Shown here one piece after another: positions 7,697 through 15,664 of a stretch of DNA of 19,169 nt. Numbering within the stretch: position 1 is the stretch's first letter; every line of letters starts with the position of its first letter. The notes under the pieces are model-generated. The model had not been told where the DNA came from. It saw only the letters and a program-made list of their open reading frames with translations, and made no database searches. The stretch spans positions 1 to 19,169 of the forward strand of contig CALEYQ010000035.1 of the NCBI GenBank assembly GCA_937924855.1, read 5' to 3'. The stretch comes from an uncultured Bacteroidota bacterium (lineage in GTDB: Bacteria; Bacteroidota; Bacteroidia; JADZBD01). A program made the translations under genes and the position numbers.

Positions 7697-8299
7697 TCAG
7701 GCTTTTATCCCCAACCCGGAACGGGCGGCGGCAGCAGAAATTTCACGCAGGTCGCCCGGCAGCATTCCTTCCGACTTCAATTTCCCGATTCGGGTACGGA
7801 TTATTCTTAATGCGGGTAATCCCTCCATTCCAAACATCCGCCGTATCTGACGGTTTTTCCCCTCGTTTAGCTGAACGACTACCCAACAGGTTTTTTCAGG
7901 GGCTCTTTTCATAATGGGAAGCTCGGCCGGGGGGATAAGGGATTTCATTTCTTCCGGAAGGAGCATGATCCGGCAGGGTAGGGTGGGAACCTTTTTTCCT
8001 TTAATGCTTATCTCCATTCCGGATGCTATCCGTTCGAATTTTTCCGGGTCGGGCCGTCCGTCTAAAAACACAAGAGATTCCTTTTCCGGTGCCTTGCCCG
8101 GGTCGGAATAAAAACGATGCAGGGATTTGTCGTTGCTGATGATCAGTAAACCCTCGCTTTTTTCATCCAACCGCCCCAGGGGATATGCATCGCGGGGCAG
8201 ACCCGTTAATAAATCACCCAGAGTTGTTTTTCCGGCTTCTTTTCCAAAGCGGCAAACAACTCCATAAGGCTTGAAAACAAGAAAATATCTAGGGCTCAA
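7697..8299 (-). CDS. rluE: RsuA/RluE-family rRNA pseudouridine synthase
   Basis: Members of this family isomerise a uridine in rRNA; E. coli RluE acts on 23S rRNA. The 200-residue protein lacks an N-terminal S4 domain and starts directly at YFLVFKPYGVVC, as RluE does. The catalytic aspartate is D45 in YPLGRLDEKSEGLLI. The second conserved block is LNEGKNRQIRRM (144-155), followed by LRIIRTRIG. The frame has no ATG near the N-terminus: the start is TTG at 8299, and an in-frame TAG lies 33 bases further upstream. In the motif normally read as K-x-Y, this protein has KES at 73-75, so the usual tyrosine is a serine (codon TCT). That raises doubt about full activity. The downstream DUF5916 gene is 90 bases away. 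Confidence 0.82.
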   Translation of the reverse strand: MSPRYFLVFKPYGVVCRFGKEAGKTTLGDLLTGLPRDAYPLGRLDEKSEGLLIISNDKSLHRFYSDPGKAPEKESLVFLDGRPDPEKFERIASGMEISIKGKKVPTLPCRIMLLPEEMKSLIPPAELPIMKRAPEKTCWVVVQLNEGKNRQIRRMFGMEGLPALRIIRTRIGKLKSEGMLPGDLREISAAAARSGLGIKA

Positions 8300-8316
8300 G
8301 GGCGGGACTAAATTCT

Positions 8317-8324
8317 TACCTTTG
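8317..8324 (+). promoter_or_regulatory. Candidate -7 element (TACCTTTG) for the DUF3857/M16 operon
   Basis: TACCTTTG matches the TAnnTTTG consensus exactly and ends 21 bases before the ATG at 8346, a normal leader distance for this phylum. No good TTTG is seen at -33. The element shares its last five bases with the palindrome at 8320-8329. Confidence 0.5.
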
Positions 8325-8329
8325 CAAAG
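8320..8329. repeat. Perfect 10-bp palindrome CTTTGCAAAG in the divergent promoter gap
   Basis: CTTTGCAAAG is its own reverse complement. It sits in the middle of the 46-base gap between rluE and the DUF3857 gene, 20 bases from the rluE start and 16 from the other. Each half supplies the TTTG of a -7-like element, one per strand. It could be an operator or simply two promoter boxes arranged back to back. Confidence 0.5.
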
Positions 8330-8331
8330 TA
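8325..8331 (-). promoter_or_regulatory. Candidate -7-like element (TACTTTG) for rluE
   Basis: On the minus strand TACTTTG resembles TAnnTTTG with one spacer base missing. It lies 25 bases before the TTG start of rluE and faces the TACCTTTG element of the opposite strand through the shared palindrome. Confidence 0.3.
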
Positions 8332-8345
8332 CCTAAAAGCTTCAC

Positions 8346-10358
8346 ATGAAAGGAACTTTTTGCATTATTTATTTTCTCCTTACCTCCCTTTTCACTTCTT
8401 TATTTTCCCAGGAACACTTTAAATACGACTGGGATAAGAACCCTGCCCTCTCAATTTTAAATGAGACAGAGAAAAAGGAGGGAACGGTCGTAATCAAAGA
8501 CAAAAGAATTGTGGAATTCTTTTACAATGAAAAAGGAAATTTGTCGATGTATCAAACCCGCCATCTCCGGATAAAAGTAAATAATGACAAGAGTATTGAG
8601 GAGAACAACCGGGTTTATATTCCCATGGGCGAAGTGGTGCGGCTCATAGACCTGAAAGCCCGTTCTTTGGGGCCTGATGGAAAAGTAAAGATTCTGGATA
8701 AAAACTCCATTAAGATAGTCGACAATTACGAAAACCTGGGACCCTTCCGGATTTTTGCTTTTGAAGGGGCTGAAGTTGGCAGCGAACTGGAATATCTTTA
8801 TACGGTCGAGAAAAATGCCAGTCTTTTCGGAACCGAAAAAGCACAGAGCGACGACCATAAACGGCAATTTGAATTCTCCCTTTACTCCCCCGAAAACCTG
8901 ATTTTTGAAGGAAAGTCATATAACGGGATTCCGGAGCCGGTGGTAGCAGATATTGAAAACGCGAAAAGGTCTTTTCATATAAAAGCATTTAACCTCCCCG
9001 GCATTAAGGAAGAGCGTTACTCTGCCTACAAGGCCATGTTGGGTCGGATTGAATACAAGCTCGCCATTAATCTCCTTAGGGGCAATACCCGCACCCTCAC
9101 CTGGAACGATGCTGCCGAGCGCTATTATTCTGCCATTACCTATCTGGGTGGAGATGCGAAAACAAATTCGGAAGCCCAGAAGAACAGGAAAAAGACAGAG
9201 GGGGTTGTGGCTAAATACCTGAAATCGGTGAAGTTTGAAAAAAATGCAACGCCTGAACAAAAAGTCAGGAAAATTGAATCCGACCTGAAAAATAACATTG
9301 TAATTAAAGAAGCATCAGGACAGGGATTGGACCAGCCGGATAAAATCCTGGTCAATAAATATGGAAATGCACTTGGAATGACCCGGCTTTTTGTAGAAAT
9401 ATTCAGACAACTGAAGATTGAAAATCAAATTGTCATTACCTCCGACCGTACAGCAACTTTTTTCGATCCCGATTTCGACACCTGGCATTATCTGGATCAT
9501 TTTCTCATGTATTTCCCAGGGTTCGACAATTACATGGCTCCCGGAATGCCTTATTCCCGCCTGGGTGTCATACCCAGCGAATGGATGTGTCATTACGGCT
9601 TGTTCGTTACGTTTGAAAAGCCCTCCGCCAATTCCAAAGATCCGGTTCCCATCGCCAAGATCAATGCCATTCCATGCCCATCCTACAAACTGAGCTACGA
9701 CTCCATGTTTGTAAAAATTCAATTTGGCCCCTCTCTTTCTTCGGTTACTGCCGAGGTGAAAAGGTCGCTTTCCGGTTTCTCCGCAGCCGGATTGCAGGCT
9801 GTTTACAACCTGATACCATCTGAAAACCAATTGGAGACCCGCGAGTCTTTGCTCAAGTTCATGGGCGACGATGCTAAAGTGAGTAGCTCTAAAGTTTTTA
9901 ATGCCAATGATATGATGATGGGTGTTAAACCCTTTGTACTTACCGGCGAGGTTACTCTGGGAACCCTGCTTGAATCGGCCGGTGACAAAACTCTTTTTCA
10001 TGTGGGCATGACCATCGGCCCCCAGGTGGAGCTTTACCAGGAAAGAGAACGAAGACTTCCGGTGGAAAATGAATATAACCGGGGTTATTACCGCGAAATT
10101 TCTTTTCCTGTCCCCGATGGGTATAAAATTACCAACCTTGATGCTCTTAACATGAAGGTGGTTTGTACTTACGATGGCACCGCCGCGGAATTTGTTTCAT
10201 GGTACAAACAAGACGGAAAAATGATCACCGTTTTTATCGAGGAGAATTATCGTGAAATCCGACTCCCGCTGGAAAAGTTTGAAGATTTCAGAAAGGTAAT
10301 CAATGCGGCTGCCGATTTCAATAAAATAACCCTGTTTTTTGAGCGGGTTGGAAAATAA
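8346..10358 (+). CDS. Exported DUF3857/transglutaminase-like protein with degenerate active site
   Basis: The protein is 670 residues. A signal peptide (about 1-21, ending SLFSQ) is followed by a DUF3857-type beta domain (about 45-240, with ARSLGPDGKVKIL and GSELEYLYTVE), a transglutaminase-like core (about 300-410) and a C-terminal beta domain. Active relatives carry GDC at the start of the catalytic helix. Here the same place reads YGNALGMTRLFVEI, with A342 instead of cysteine, while the histidine region is retained as WHYLDHFLMYF (H385). It is therefore probably a non-catalytic scaffold or binding protein of the periplasm or outer envelope. It starts 46 bases from the divergent rluE, and the catalytic M16 gene begins three bases after its stop. 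Its cellular role is unknown. Confidence 0.82.
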   Translation: MKGTFCIIYFLLTSLFTSLFSQEHFKYDWDKNPALSILNETEKKEGTVVIKDKRIVEFFYNEKGNLSMYQTRHLRIKVNNDKSIEENNRVYIPMGEVVRLIDLKARSLGPDGKVKILDKNSIKIVDNYENLGPFRIFAFEGAEVGSELEYLYTVEKNASLFGTEKAQSDDHKRQFEFSLYSPENLIFEGKSYNGIPEPVVADIENAKRSFHIKAFNLPGIKEERYSAYKAMLGRIEYKLAINLLRGNTRTLTWNDAAERYYSAITYLGGDAKTNSEAQKNRKKTEGVVAKYLKSVKFEKNATPEQKVRKIESDLKNNIVIKEASGQGLDQPDKILVNKYGNALGMTRLFVEIFRQLKIENQIVITSDRTATFFDPDFDTWHYLDHFLMYFPGFDNYMAPGMPYSRLGVIPSEWMCHYGLFVTFEKPSANSKDPVPIAKINAIPCPSYKLSYDSMFVKIQFGPSLSSVTAEVKRSLSGFSAAGLQAVYNLIPSENQLETRESLLKFMGDDAKVSSSKVFNANDMMMGVKPFVLTGEVTLGTLLESAGDKTLFHVGMTIGPQVELYQERERRLPVENEYNRGYYREISFPVPDGYKITNLDALNMKVVCTYDGTAAEFVSWYKQDGKMITVFIEENYREIRLPLEKFEDFRKVINAAADFNKITLFFERVGK

Positions 10359-10361
10359 AGT

Positions 10362-11600
10362 ATGATAAAATTCTCTGAGAGTACTCTGGATAATGGTCTT
10401 AAGGTGATTCACCACCGCGATGAATCCGTTCCCCTTGTATGTGTTAATGTACTTTACGATGTGGGGGCGCGTGACGAAGATGAAGACAAAACCGGCTTTG
10501 CTCATTTGTTCGAACACCTGATGTTTGGGGGAAGCATTAACATTCCTAATTACGATGAACCCCTGCAAAAGGTAGGTGGAGAAAACAATGCCTTTACCAC
10601 CAACGACCTTACCAATTATTACCTGACCGTTCCCTATCCGAATGTGGAAACCGGTTTCTGGCTCGAGTCGGATCGCATGCTATCGCTCGCATTTTCCGAA
10701 AAAAGTCTGGAAGTCCAGCGCAATGTGGTAATCGAAGAATTTAAACAACGCTACCTGAACCAGCCCTACGGCGATGTATGGCTTTTGATGCGGCCCCTGG
10801 CCTATAAGCACCATCCCTACAAATGGGATACCATAGGGAAGGAGATAAGTCATATTGAAAACGCCCGGATGGAAGATGTAAAAGATTTTTTCAACCGGTT
10901 TTATAATCCGTCCAATGCCACCCTGGTTATTGCAGGAAGCATCGGATTTGAACAGTGCATGGACCTTGCCCGGAAATGGTTTGAACCGATTTCCCCCGGT
11001 GTTAAATTTAAGAGAGTGCTTACCCCTGAACCGGCCCAAACCGAAAAACGAAGCCTGAAAGTCACCCGTCCTGTGCCTGTAAGTGCACTCTATAAGGTGT
11101 GGCACATGCCCTGTCGTATGGATCCTGATTATCACGCATGGGATCTCCTCAGCGATATTTTTGGCCGGGGGAATTCTTCCCGCCTCCAGGTAAATCTGGT
11201 CCAGAAGAAAAAAATATTTTCCGAAATTAATATGTCGGTTAGCGGCGACCTGGATCCCGGACTTCTTGTTTTTTCCGGAAAACTTTTGCCGGGTATTAGT
11301 CCCGAAGCGGGAGAAGAGGCCCTGGAAGAAGAGTTGGAAAAATTCAGGAAGAACGGGGCAGGGGAGCAGGAGTTGGGAAAGGTGATTAATAAAGCCGAGT
11401 CTTCCCTGATTTTTTCGGAAATTTCTCTTCAGAATCGGGCCTTCAATCTCGCCCTGGCTTCGTTGATGGGCAATACTTCCATGATTAACGAGGAAGCTGA
11501 AAAGTACCGGAAGGTCAAAAAAGAACAATTGACAGATATTATGCTTAATAAGGTGGTTGATTCCAACGCTTCCGTTGTTTATTACAATGCCGATTTATGA
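10362..11600 (+). CDS. M16 zinc metallopeptidase, catalytic subunit
   Basis: This 412-residue M16B-type (pitrilysin/MPP-like) protein has the inverted zinc motif HLFEH (H48, E51, H52), preceded by TGFAH and followed by LMFGG. A third ligand is expected at E125/E126 in VVIEEFKQRY. The two M16 lobes cover about 1-215 and 216-412. The second lobe carries the GRGNSSRLQ stretch but not the R/Y substrate-binding pair, as expected for the catalytic partner of a heterodimer. No signal peptide is visible, so a cytoplasmic location is the simplest reading even though the upstream gene is exported. It starts three bases after the DUF3857 stop and shares an ATGA overlap with the next M16 gene. Confidence 0.92.
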   Translation: MIKFSESTLDNGLKVIHHRDESVPLVCVNVLYDVGARDEDEDKTGFAHLFEHLMFGGSINIPNYDEPLQKVGGENNAFTTNDLTNYYLTVPYPNVETGFWLESDRMLSLAFSEKSLEVQRNVVIEEFKQRYLNQPYGDVWLLMRPLAYKHHPYKWDTIGKEISHIENARMEDVKDFFNRFYNPSNATLVIAGSIGFEQCMDLARKWFEPISPGVKFKRVLTPEPAQTEKRSLKVTRPVPVSALYKVWHMPCRMDPDYHAWDLLSDIFGRGNSSRLQVNLVQKKKIFSEINMSVSGDLDPGLLVFSGKLLPGISPEAGEEALEEELEKFRKNGAGEQELGKVINKAESSLIFSEISLQNRAFNLALASLMGNTSMINEEAEKYRKVKKEQLTDIMLNKVVDSNASVVYYNADL

Positions 11601-12883
11601 CAACCGATCGATCCATAGCCCCTCCGATAAATCCGGTTCCCAGAGTTAAACTCTCGGTACCTGAACCCTTGTTTCTTTCCAATGGCATTCCGGTTTATAT
11701 TGTTGAAGCCGGGGCCCTTGACTTGTGCCGGATCGAACTTTTATTTAAGGCCGGAAACACCGCTCAGGAAAAAAAACTAACTGCCAGTTTTGCCAGCTCC
11801 CTTTCCGACTCGGGCACACCCCGGTTGAATGCCGAACAAATTGCCGAAAGCATCGATGCCTATGGGGCATTTCTGGAAAATGAATTCTTTTTCGATTACG
11901 CCTCCGTAAATCTGTATAGCCTTACCCGTCATGTTGAAAATGCAAGCCGGATTCTGGGGGAAGTAATCCGGGATGCCTCTTTTCCCGAAAATGAATTTGA
12001 GGTGCATTCCGCCTTTTCACGACAGCGCTTTCTGGTGGCCATGAAAAAGGTGCAGCATATTTGTTCCCGGAAATTTTCAGACCTGCTTTTCGGGAATAAT
12101 CATCCCTATTCAACTGCACTTGAAGAATCCGATTTTGATGCCATCACATCTCATGATGTTCGCCGGTTTTATCATCGCTTTTACCGCCCCGACAACCTGA
12201 TGATTTTTGTGAGCGGTCAACCCGGCTCCAACATACTATCAATCCTGGAAAAGGAGTTTGGAAAAATTGCATGGCCTTCAAATGATGAAAAACCGGTTTT
12301 CCCCAAAACCCTGATACCCGTTTCAGAGTCTGGAAAATTTCATATTAAAGTAGACGACGCACTTCAGTCGGCCATAAAAATTGGAAAGCGATGTTATGGA
12401 CGAAAAGACCCCCGTTTTCCCCTGCTGGCCCTGGCCAACACGGCTTTGGGAGGTTATTTCGGATCACGCCTAATGGCCAATATCAGGGAGGATAAAGGTT
12501 ACACCTATGGAATAGGGTCAGGAATTATGTCGCTGGAATACGATGCTTTCTGGAGTATTTCCACCGAGGTGGGAGCCGATGTTACCGCCGATGCGCTGAA
12601 GGAAATTTACTTCGAAATCAGGAAAATGAATGAGTCGGGATTGTCGCAGGATGAATTAGCTACGGTGAAGAACTATATGCTTGGCAGTTTTCTGGGGAGC
12701 CTTGATTCCCCCTTTCAAATTGGTGATAAGGTCAGAACCATTGCTTTCTACGGCCTGGACAAAAACTACTACGAATATTTTACCGACAAAGTATCATCAG
12801 CCGATGCCCTTGAAGTGGGTCGGGTTTTTAACGATGTGTTTTCGGAAGAAAACCTTGTGGAACTTGTAGTCGGCCTCCGATAA
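11597..12883 (+). CDS. M16 peptidase family, non-catalytic partner subunit
   Basis: The protein is 428 residues with the M16 two-lobe plan but no zinc site: where HxxEH should stand, the sequence reads LTASFASSLSDSGT (61-74). Its second lobe keeps the conserved GGYFGSRLMANIRE block (285-298) followed by GYTYGIGSGI (301-310), the arginine/tyrosine region that helps hold substrate. This division, with zinc in one chain and the R/Y pair in the other, is known for heterodimeric bacterial M16 enzymes and mitochondrial processing peptidase. The ATG overlaps the stop of the catalytic subunit (ATGA), giving near 1:1 coupled translation. No signal peptide is evident. The physiological substrate is not indicated. 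Confidence 0.9.
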   Translation: MTTDRSIAPPINPVPRVKLSVPEPLFLSNGIPVYIVEAGALDLCRIELLFKAGNTAQEKKLTASFASSLSDSGTPRLNAEQIAESIDAYGAFLENEFFFDYASVNLYSLTRHVENASRILGEVIRDASFPENEFEVHSAFSRQRFLVAMKKVQHICSRKFSDLLFGNNHPYSTALEESDFDAITSHDVRRFYHRFYRPDNLMIFVSGQPGSNILSILEKEFGKIAWPSNDEKPVFPKTLIPVSESGKFHIKVDDALQSAIKIGKRCYGRKDPRFPLLALANTALGGYFGSRLMANIREDKGYTYGIGSGIMSLEYDAFWSISTEVGADVTADALKEIYFEIRKMNESGLSQDELATVKNYMLGSFLGSLDSPFQIGDKVRTIAFYGLDKNYYEYFTDKVSSADALEVGRVFNDVFSEENLVELVVGLR

Positions 12884-12959
12884 CTTTTTAACCGGACATT
12901 GTTTATTCTTTCCAATTTTCCAGCCCTCCCTTCGTTTGGGGTATTGATTACCTTTAACT

Positions 12960-14234
12960 ATGCTATCCCAGCTTCGGAAAATCCCACCTGCCTATGTTTC
13001 AACCATGGTGGCGGAATTCGGTGTTTTGCTTGCCGGAATCTGGGTTTACCGGCTCGCCTCACTTCAATTTGGTGAGCAGGGTTTCGATGAGTATGCCATG
13101 TGCCGGAGAAGTATTTCCTTCCTCCAGCCCCTGCTGATTTTAGGTTTCGGAGTTGGCATTCCCCGCTTTGTGGCTTTTTCGATGGCCGATAAAAAATATG
13201 CCTCTCCGGGATCATATTTTTATTCCGGCCTTACGCTTTCCCTGAGCTTTGCTTTTCTGGTTCTGGGAACTTTGTTTGTCTTTTCCGATACAGCCGCTTT
13301 TTTTCTTTTCGGCTCTTCCGACTTCGCCTACCTGATAACTCCTGTATTACTGATGATCCTGGCTCTGGTGTTTCATGGACTGGTTTACGGATTTTTCCGG
13401 GGGAGCATGAGAACATTTCAGGCAAATACTTTTCAGTTTCTGAACCTCGGACTCGTTCCGATTCTGGCCTTTTATTATTCTGAGCATATTGTTGAACTTC
13501 TTTACTTTACCGGTTTGGCCTGGATGAGCATTTCCTTGTTTTTTCTTTTTCAGATTTTTATTTCTCATCCCCCGGTCTTTTCCCGGGATAGAAAGCCGGC
13601 AAAGGAATTATTCAATTACGGAATCCGCAGGGTTCCCGGCGATTTTGCACTGGCCGGATTTATGGCCCTTCCGGCACTGCTCACGGCCCACCTGGTTTCG
13701 GATAATCTATCCACGGCCGGAGATGTTGCCTTCAGCGTTTCACTGGTGAATATGGCCGGAGCTGCATTTGGTCCCATCTGTCTCCTTCTGCTCCCTAAAG
13801 CAAGTACGGCTTTTGCACAAAACAATACCGGTGGACTCCTGAAAGAGGTGAAAATTATAACCTGGTTTACGGCCCTTTCTTCCTTGGTGGGTATTTTAAT
13901 CGTCCAGATTTTTGCTGAAGAACTCCTGACTTTATACCTTGGGTCATATCCCTCTTCGCTGCCTGAAATTGTGAGATGGGTGGTTCCCGGAATCCTCGGC
14001 TTTGGTGTTTATGTTTCACTCCGCAGTGTACTTGATGCCTATTATATAAAGGCGGTAAACACTTCCAATATTATCCTGACTTCAGTGGTATTCCTTTTTA
14101 TCTCCGGTGCAACATTCTTTATGAAGCTCGATTTTATGTATATCCTGTACGGATTCCTGTTTTCTGTTTTTCTGTTGGGTTTCCTTACCTTGCGTCAAAC
14201 ATTTCAATTATTAACCGGTAAGGGAACTACATGA
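12960..14234 (+). CDS. Wzx-like polysaccharide flippase (MOP superfamily)
   Basis: This 424-residue, very hydrophobic protein has about twelve predicted membrane helices and short loops, the plan of polysaccharide biosynthesis flippases that move lipid-linked repeat units across the inner membrane. Typical features are an early GVLLAGIWVYRLAS helix, LLILGFGVGIPRFVA and a central cytosolic basic loop (SRDRKPAKELFNYGIRRVPG) that precedes the second half-repeat. It is the first gene of the polysaccharide operon. A 76-base gap separates it from the M16 pair. There, TACCTTTA at 12949-12956 is one mismatch from a -7 element but only three bases before the ATG. Its stop overlaps the polymerase start (ATGA). 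The substrate cannot be inferred. Confidence 0.82.
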   Translation: MLSQLRKIPPAYVSTMVAEFGVLLAGIWVYRLASLQFGEQGFDEYAMCRRSISFLQPLLILGFGVGIPRFVAFSMADKKYASPGSYFYSGLTLSLSFAFLVLGTLFVFSDTAAFFLFGSSDFAYLITPVLLMILALVFHGLVYGFFRGSMRTFQANTFQFLNLGLVPILAFYYSEHIVELLYFTGLAWMSISLFFLFQIFISHPPVFSRDRKPAKELFNYGIRRVPGDFALAGFMALPALLTAHLVSDNLSTAGDVAFSVSLVNMAGAAFGPICLLLLPKASTAFAQNNTGGLLKEVKIITWFTALSSLVGILIVQIFAEELLTLYLGSYPSSLPEIVRWVVPGILGFGVYVSLRSVLDAYYIKAVNTSNIILTSVVFLFISGATFFMKLDFMYILYGFLFSVFLLGFLTLRQTFQLLTGKGTT

Positions 14235-15664
14235 TACACTTCCTTACACCCTTTTTGATAACTGTTTTTGCCTTCCTCTTAACGAGAGCAATATGGAAAA
14301 ACACGCGTGAAATTTCCTTTCCTATCGGTTCATTTCTTATTTTTTACTGGACTATTCTTGGAGGCTGGCTGAAAATATTTGATGAAGTTAGCGGCGGTCT
14401 GGGGAAAGAAATCGGTTTTCAATACTATTATTTCAACGATCTTGTTTTTCCTGTTCAGGTTGATGCCTATTACCATGCCTCCCTGGCTTTGTATGGTGTT
14501 TTTTATCTGGGAATCCTGACCACGGTTTGGATCATGACTAAAAACAGAAGCAAAGAAATTCAACCCGACTATCAGCCCGTTGTCATTCGCCATGAATTTT
14601 TGGTTTTGTTTTGTATCGCAGCCACCCTTATCAGTTTTTTCCTTATTTCGGATGAAATTCTTACGGCTGCTAAATTCAAAGAGTCGGTTTATGTGGTAAC
14701 CCGCCACCAGCCGGGTCGCTGGAATACGCTGCATCAATTGTTAAATCAGGCTGCTGTTCTATCCCTATTTATAGGACTTATCTGTTTTCTAACCGGAAAA
14801 GAGGGTAAGCTATTTTCCTCAGAACGGAAAAAGTACACCCTGTTTTTGTATATTCTTGGACTGATCATGGTGGAAGGAATTCTCCTGCTGGAAGGGAACC
14901 GGAAGGAGATTTTTTTCGGAGGTATATTTGCCCTTTTGTTTTATTTCCATAATGCGGCTCCCAAACCAAGGATAAAAATTATTGCCTTGTTCATGGTATT
15001 GACATTCACACCGGTTTTCTTTTCAGGTGGCCTCCGAAGTTATTCCCCCGTTTTTTTGACGAATTATTTTGATGTTTCGGAAAACACTTTCAGCCGGCTT
15101 AAGGAATTTCAATATTCTGGATTTACGGCTAAAGGGGCTACACTTTCTTTTTTGTTCAGCAATGAAATTTTCTTTGCCCATTTTAGTTTGTATGGTGTTA
15201 TATTATATGCCGTTCCCTTTACCTGGGGCAGTTCTCTCATCAGCCTGGCGGCATCTGCCATTCCAAGAGCATTTTGGGAAAACCGGCCCCCGCCTGTTTA
15301 TGAATATTATGTGGAACAGGTGCATGCCATGCCAGGACAAGGATATACCATTCATCACGCCACGGCCTGGTATCTGAATTTCGGTATTCCGGGCATTGTG
15401 GCCGGTGCCCTGATCCTGGGTCTTATCTGGGGTTTTTTGTATCGCTCAAAACTCGCCTGGTCTGTTTGTGTTCCACCCTCGCCGGTTGGGAAGGCCGGAT
15501 TCCTGAAAATATTTTTCAGTCTGGGTCTGGCCGGATTTACCGCCGGCCTCCCCGGAATTTTGCGGACCGGGCCTGAAGGGTATAAAACCCTTATCGTTGA
15601 AGATCTTTTAATGCCCGCACTTTTAATCTTTTTGTCCATCTTTTTGTATTTTAAAAGAAAATGA
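14231..15664 (+). CDS. Wzy-like O-antigen/oligosaccharide repeat-unit polymerase
   Basis: This 477-residue membrane protein has about eleven to twelve hydrophobic segments. It contains a GNRKEIFFGGIFALLF segment around 215-232 and a large periplasmic loop near residues 345-375 with the IPRAFWENRPPP stretch and nearby histidines. These features, and its place directly after a flippase, fit a Wzy-type polymerase that links repeat units on the periplasmic side. Wzy proteins share little primary sequence, so the call depends on topology and context. It overlaps both neighbours by four bases (ATGA), which supports coupled translation. A different membrane enzyme of glycan assembly is the main alternative. 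Confidence 0.7.
   Translation: MIHFLTPFLITVFAFLLTRAIWKNTREISFPIGSFLIFYWTILGGWLKIFDEVSGGLGKEIGFQYYYFNDLVFPVQVDAYYHASLALYGVFYLGILTTVWIMTKNRSKEIQPDYQPVVIRHEFLVLFCIAATLISFFLISDEILTAAKFKESVYVVTRHQPGRWNTLHQLLNQAAVLSLFIGLICFLTGKEGKLFSSERKKYTLFLYILGLIMVEGILLLEGNRKEIFFGGIFALLFYFHNAAPKPRIKIIALFMVLTFTPVFFSGGLRSYSPVFLTNYFDVSENTFSRLKEFQYSGFTAKGATLSFLFSNEIFFAHFSLYGVILYAVPFTWGSSLISLAASAIPRAFWENRPPPVYEYYVEQVHAMPGQGYTIHHATAWYLNFGIPGIVAGALILGLIWGFLYRSKLAWSVCVPPSPVGKAGFLKIFFSLGLAGFTAGLPGILRTGPEGYKTLIVEDLLMPALLIFLSIFLYFKRK

Noticed and set aside
9315..10001. Minus-strand open frame (228 codons) inside the DUF3857 gene
   Set aside because: No recognisable motif; the plus-strand protein accounts for the region.
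10680..11528. Long minus-strand open frame (282 codons) inside the catalytic M16 gene
   Set aside because: It lies wholly antisense to a strongly recognisable peptidase, has no domain-like motif, and follows from the codon pattern of the real gene.
12884..12959. Rho-independent terminator between the M16 pair and the flippase gene
   Set aside because: No stable GC-rich hairpin followed by a T run could be found by eye in these 76 bases.
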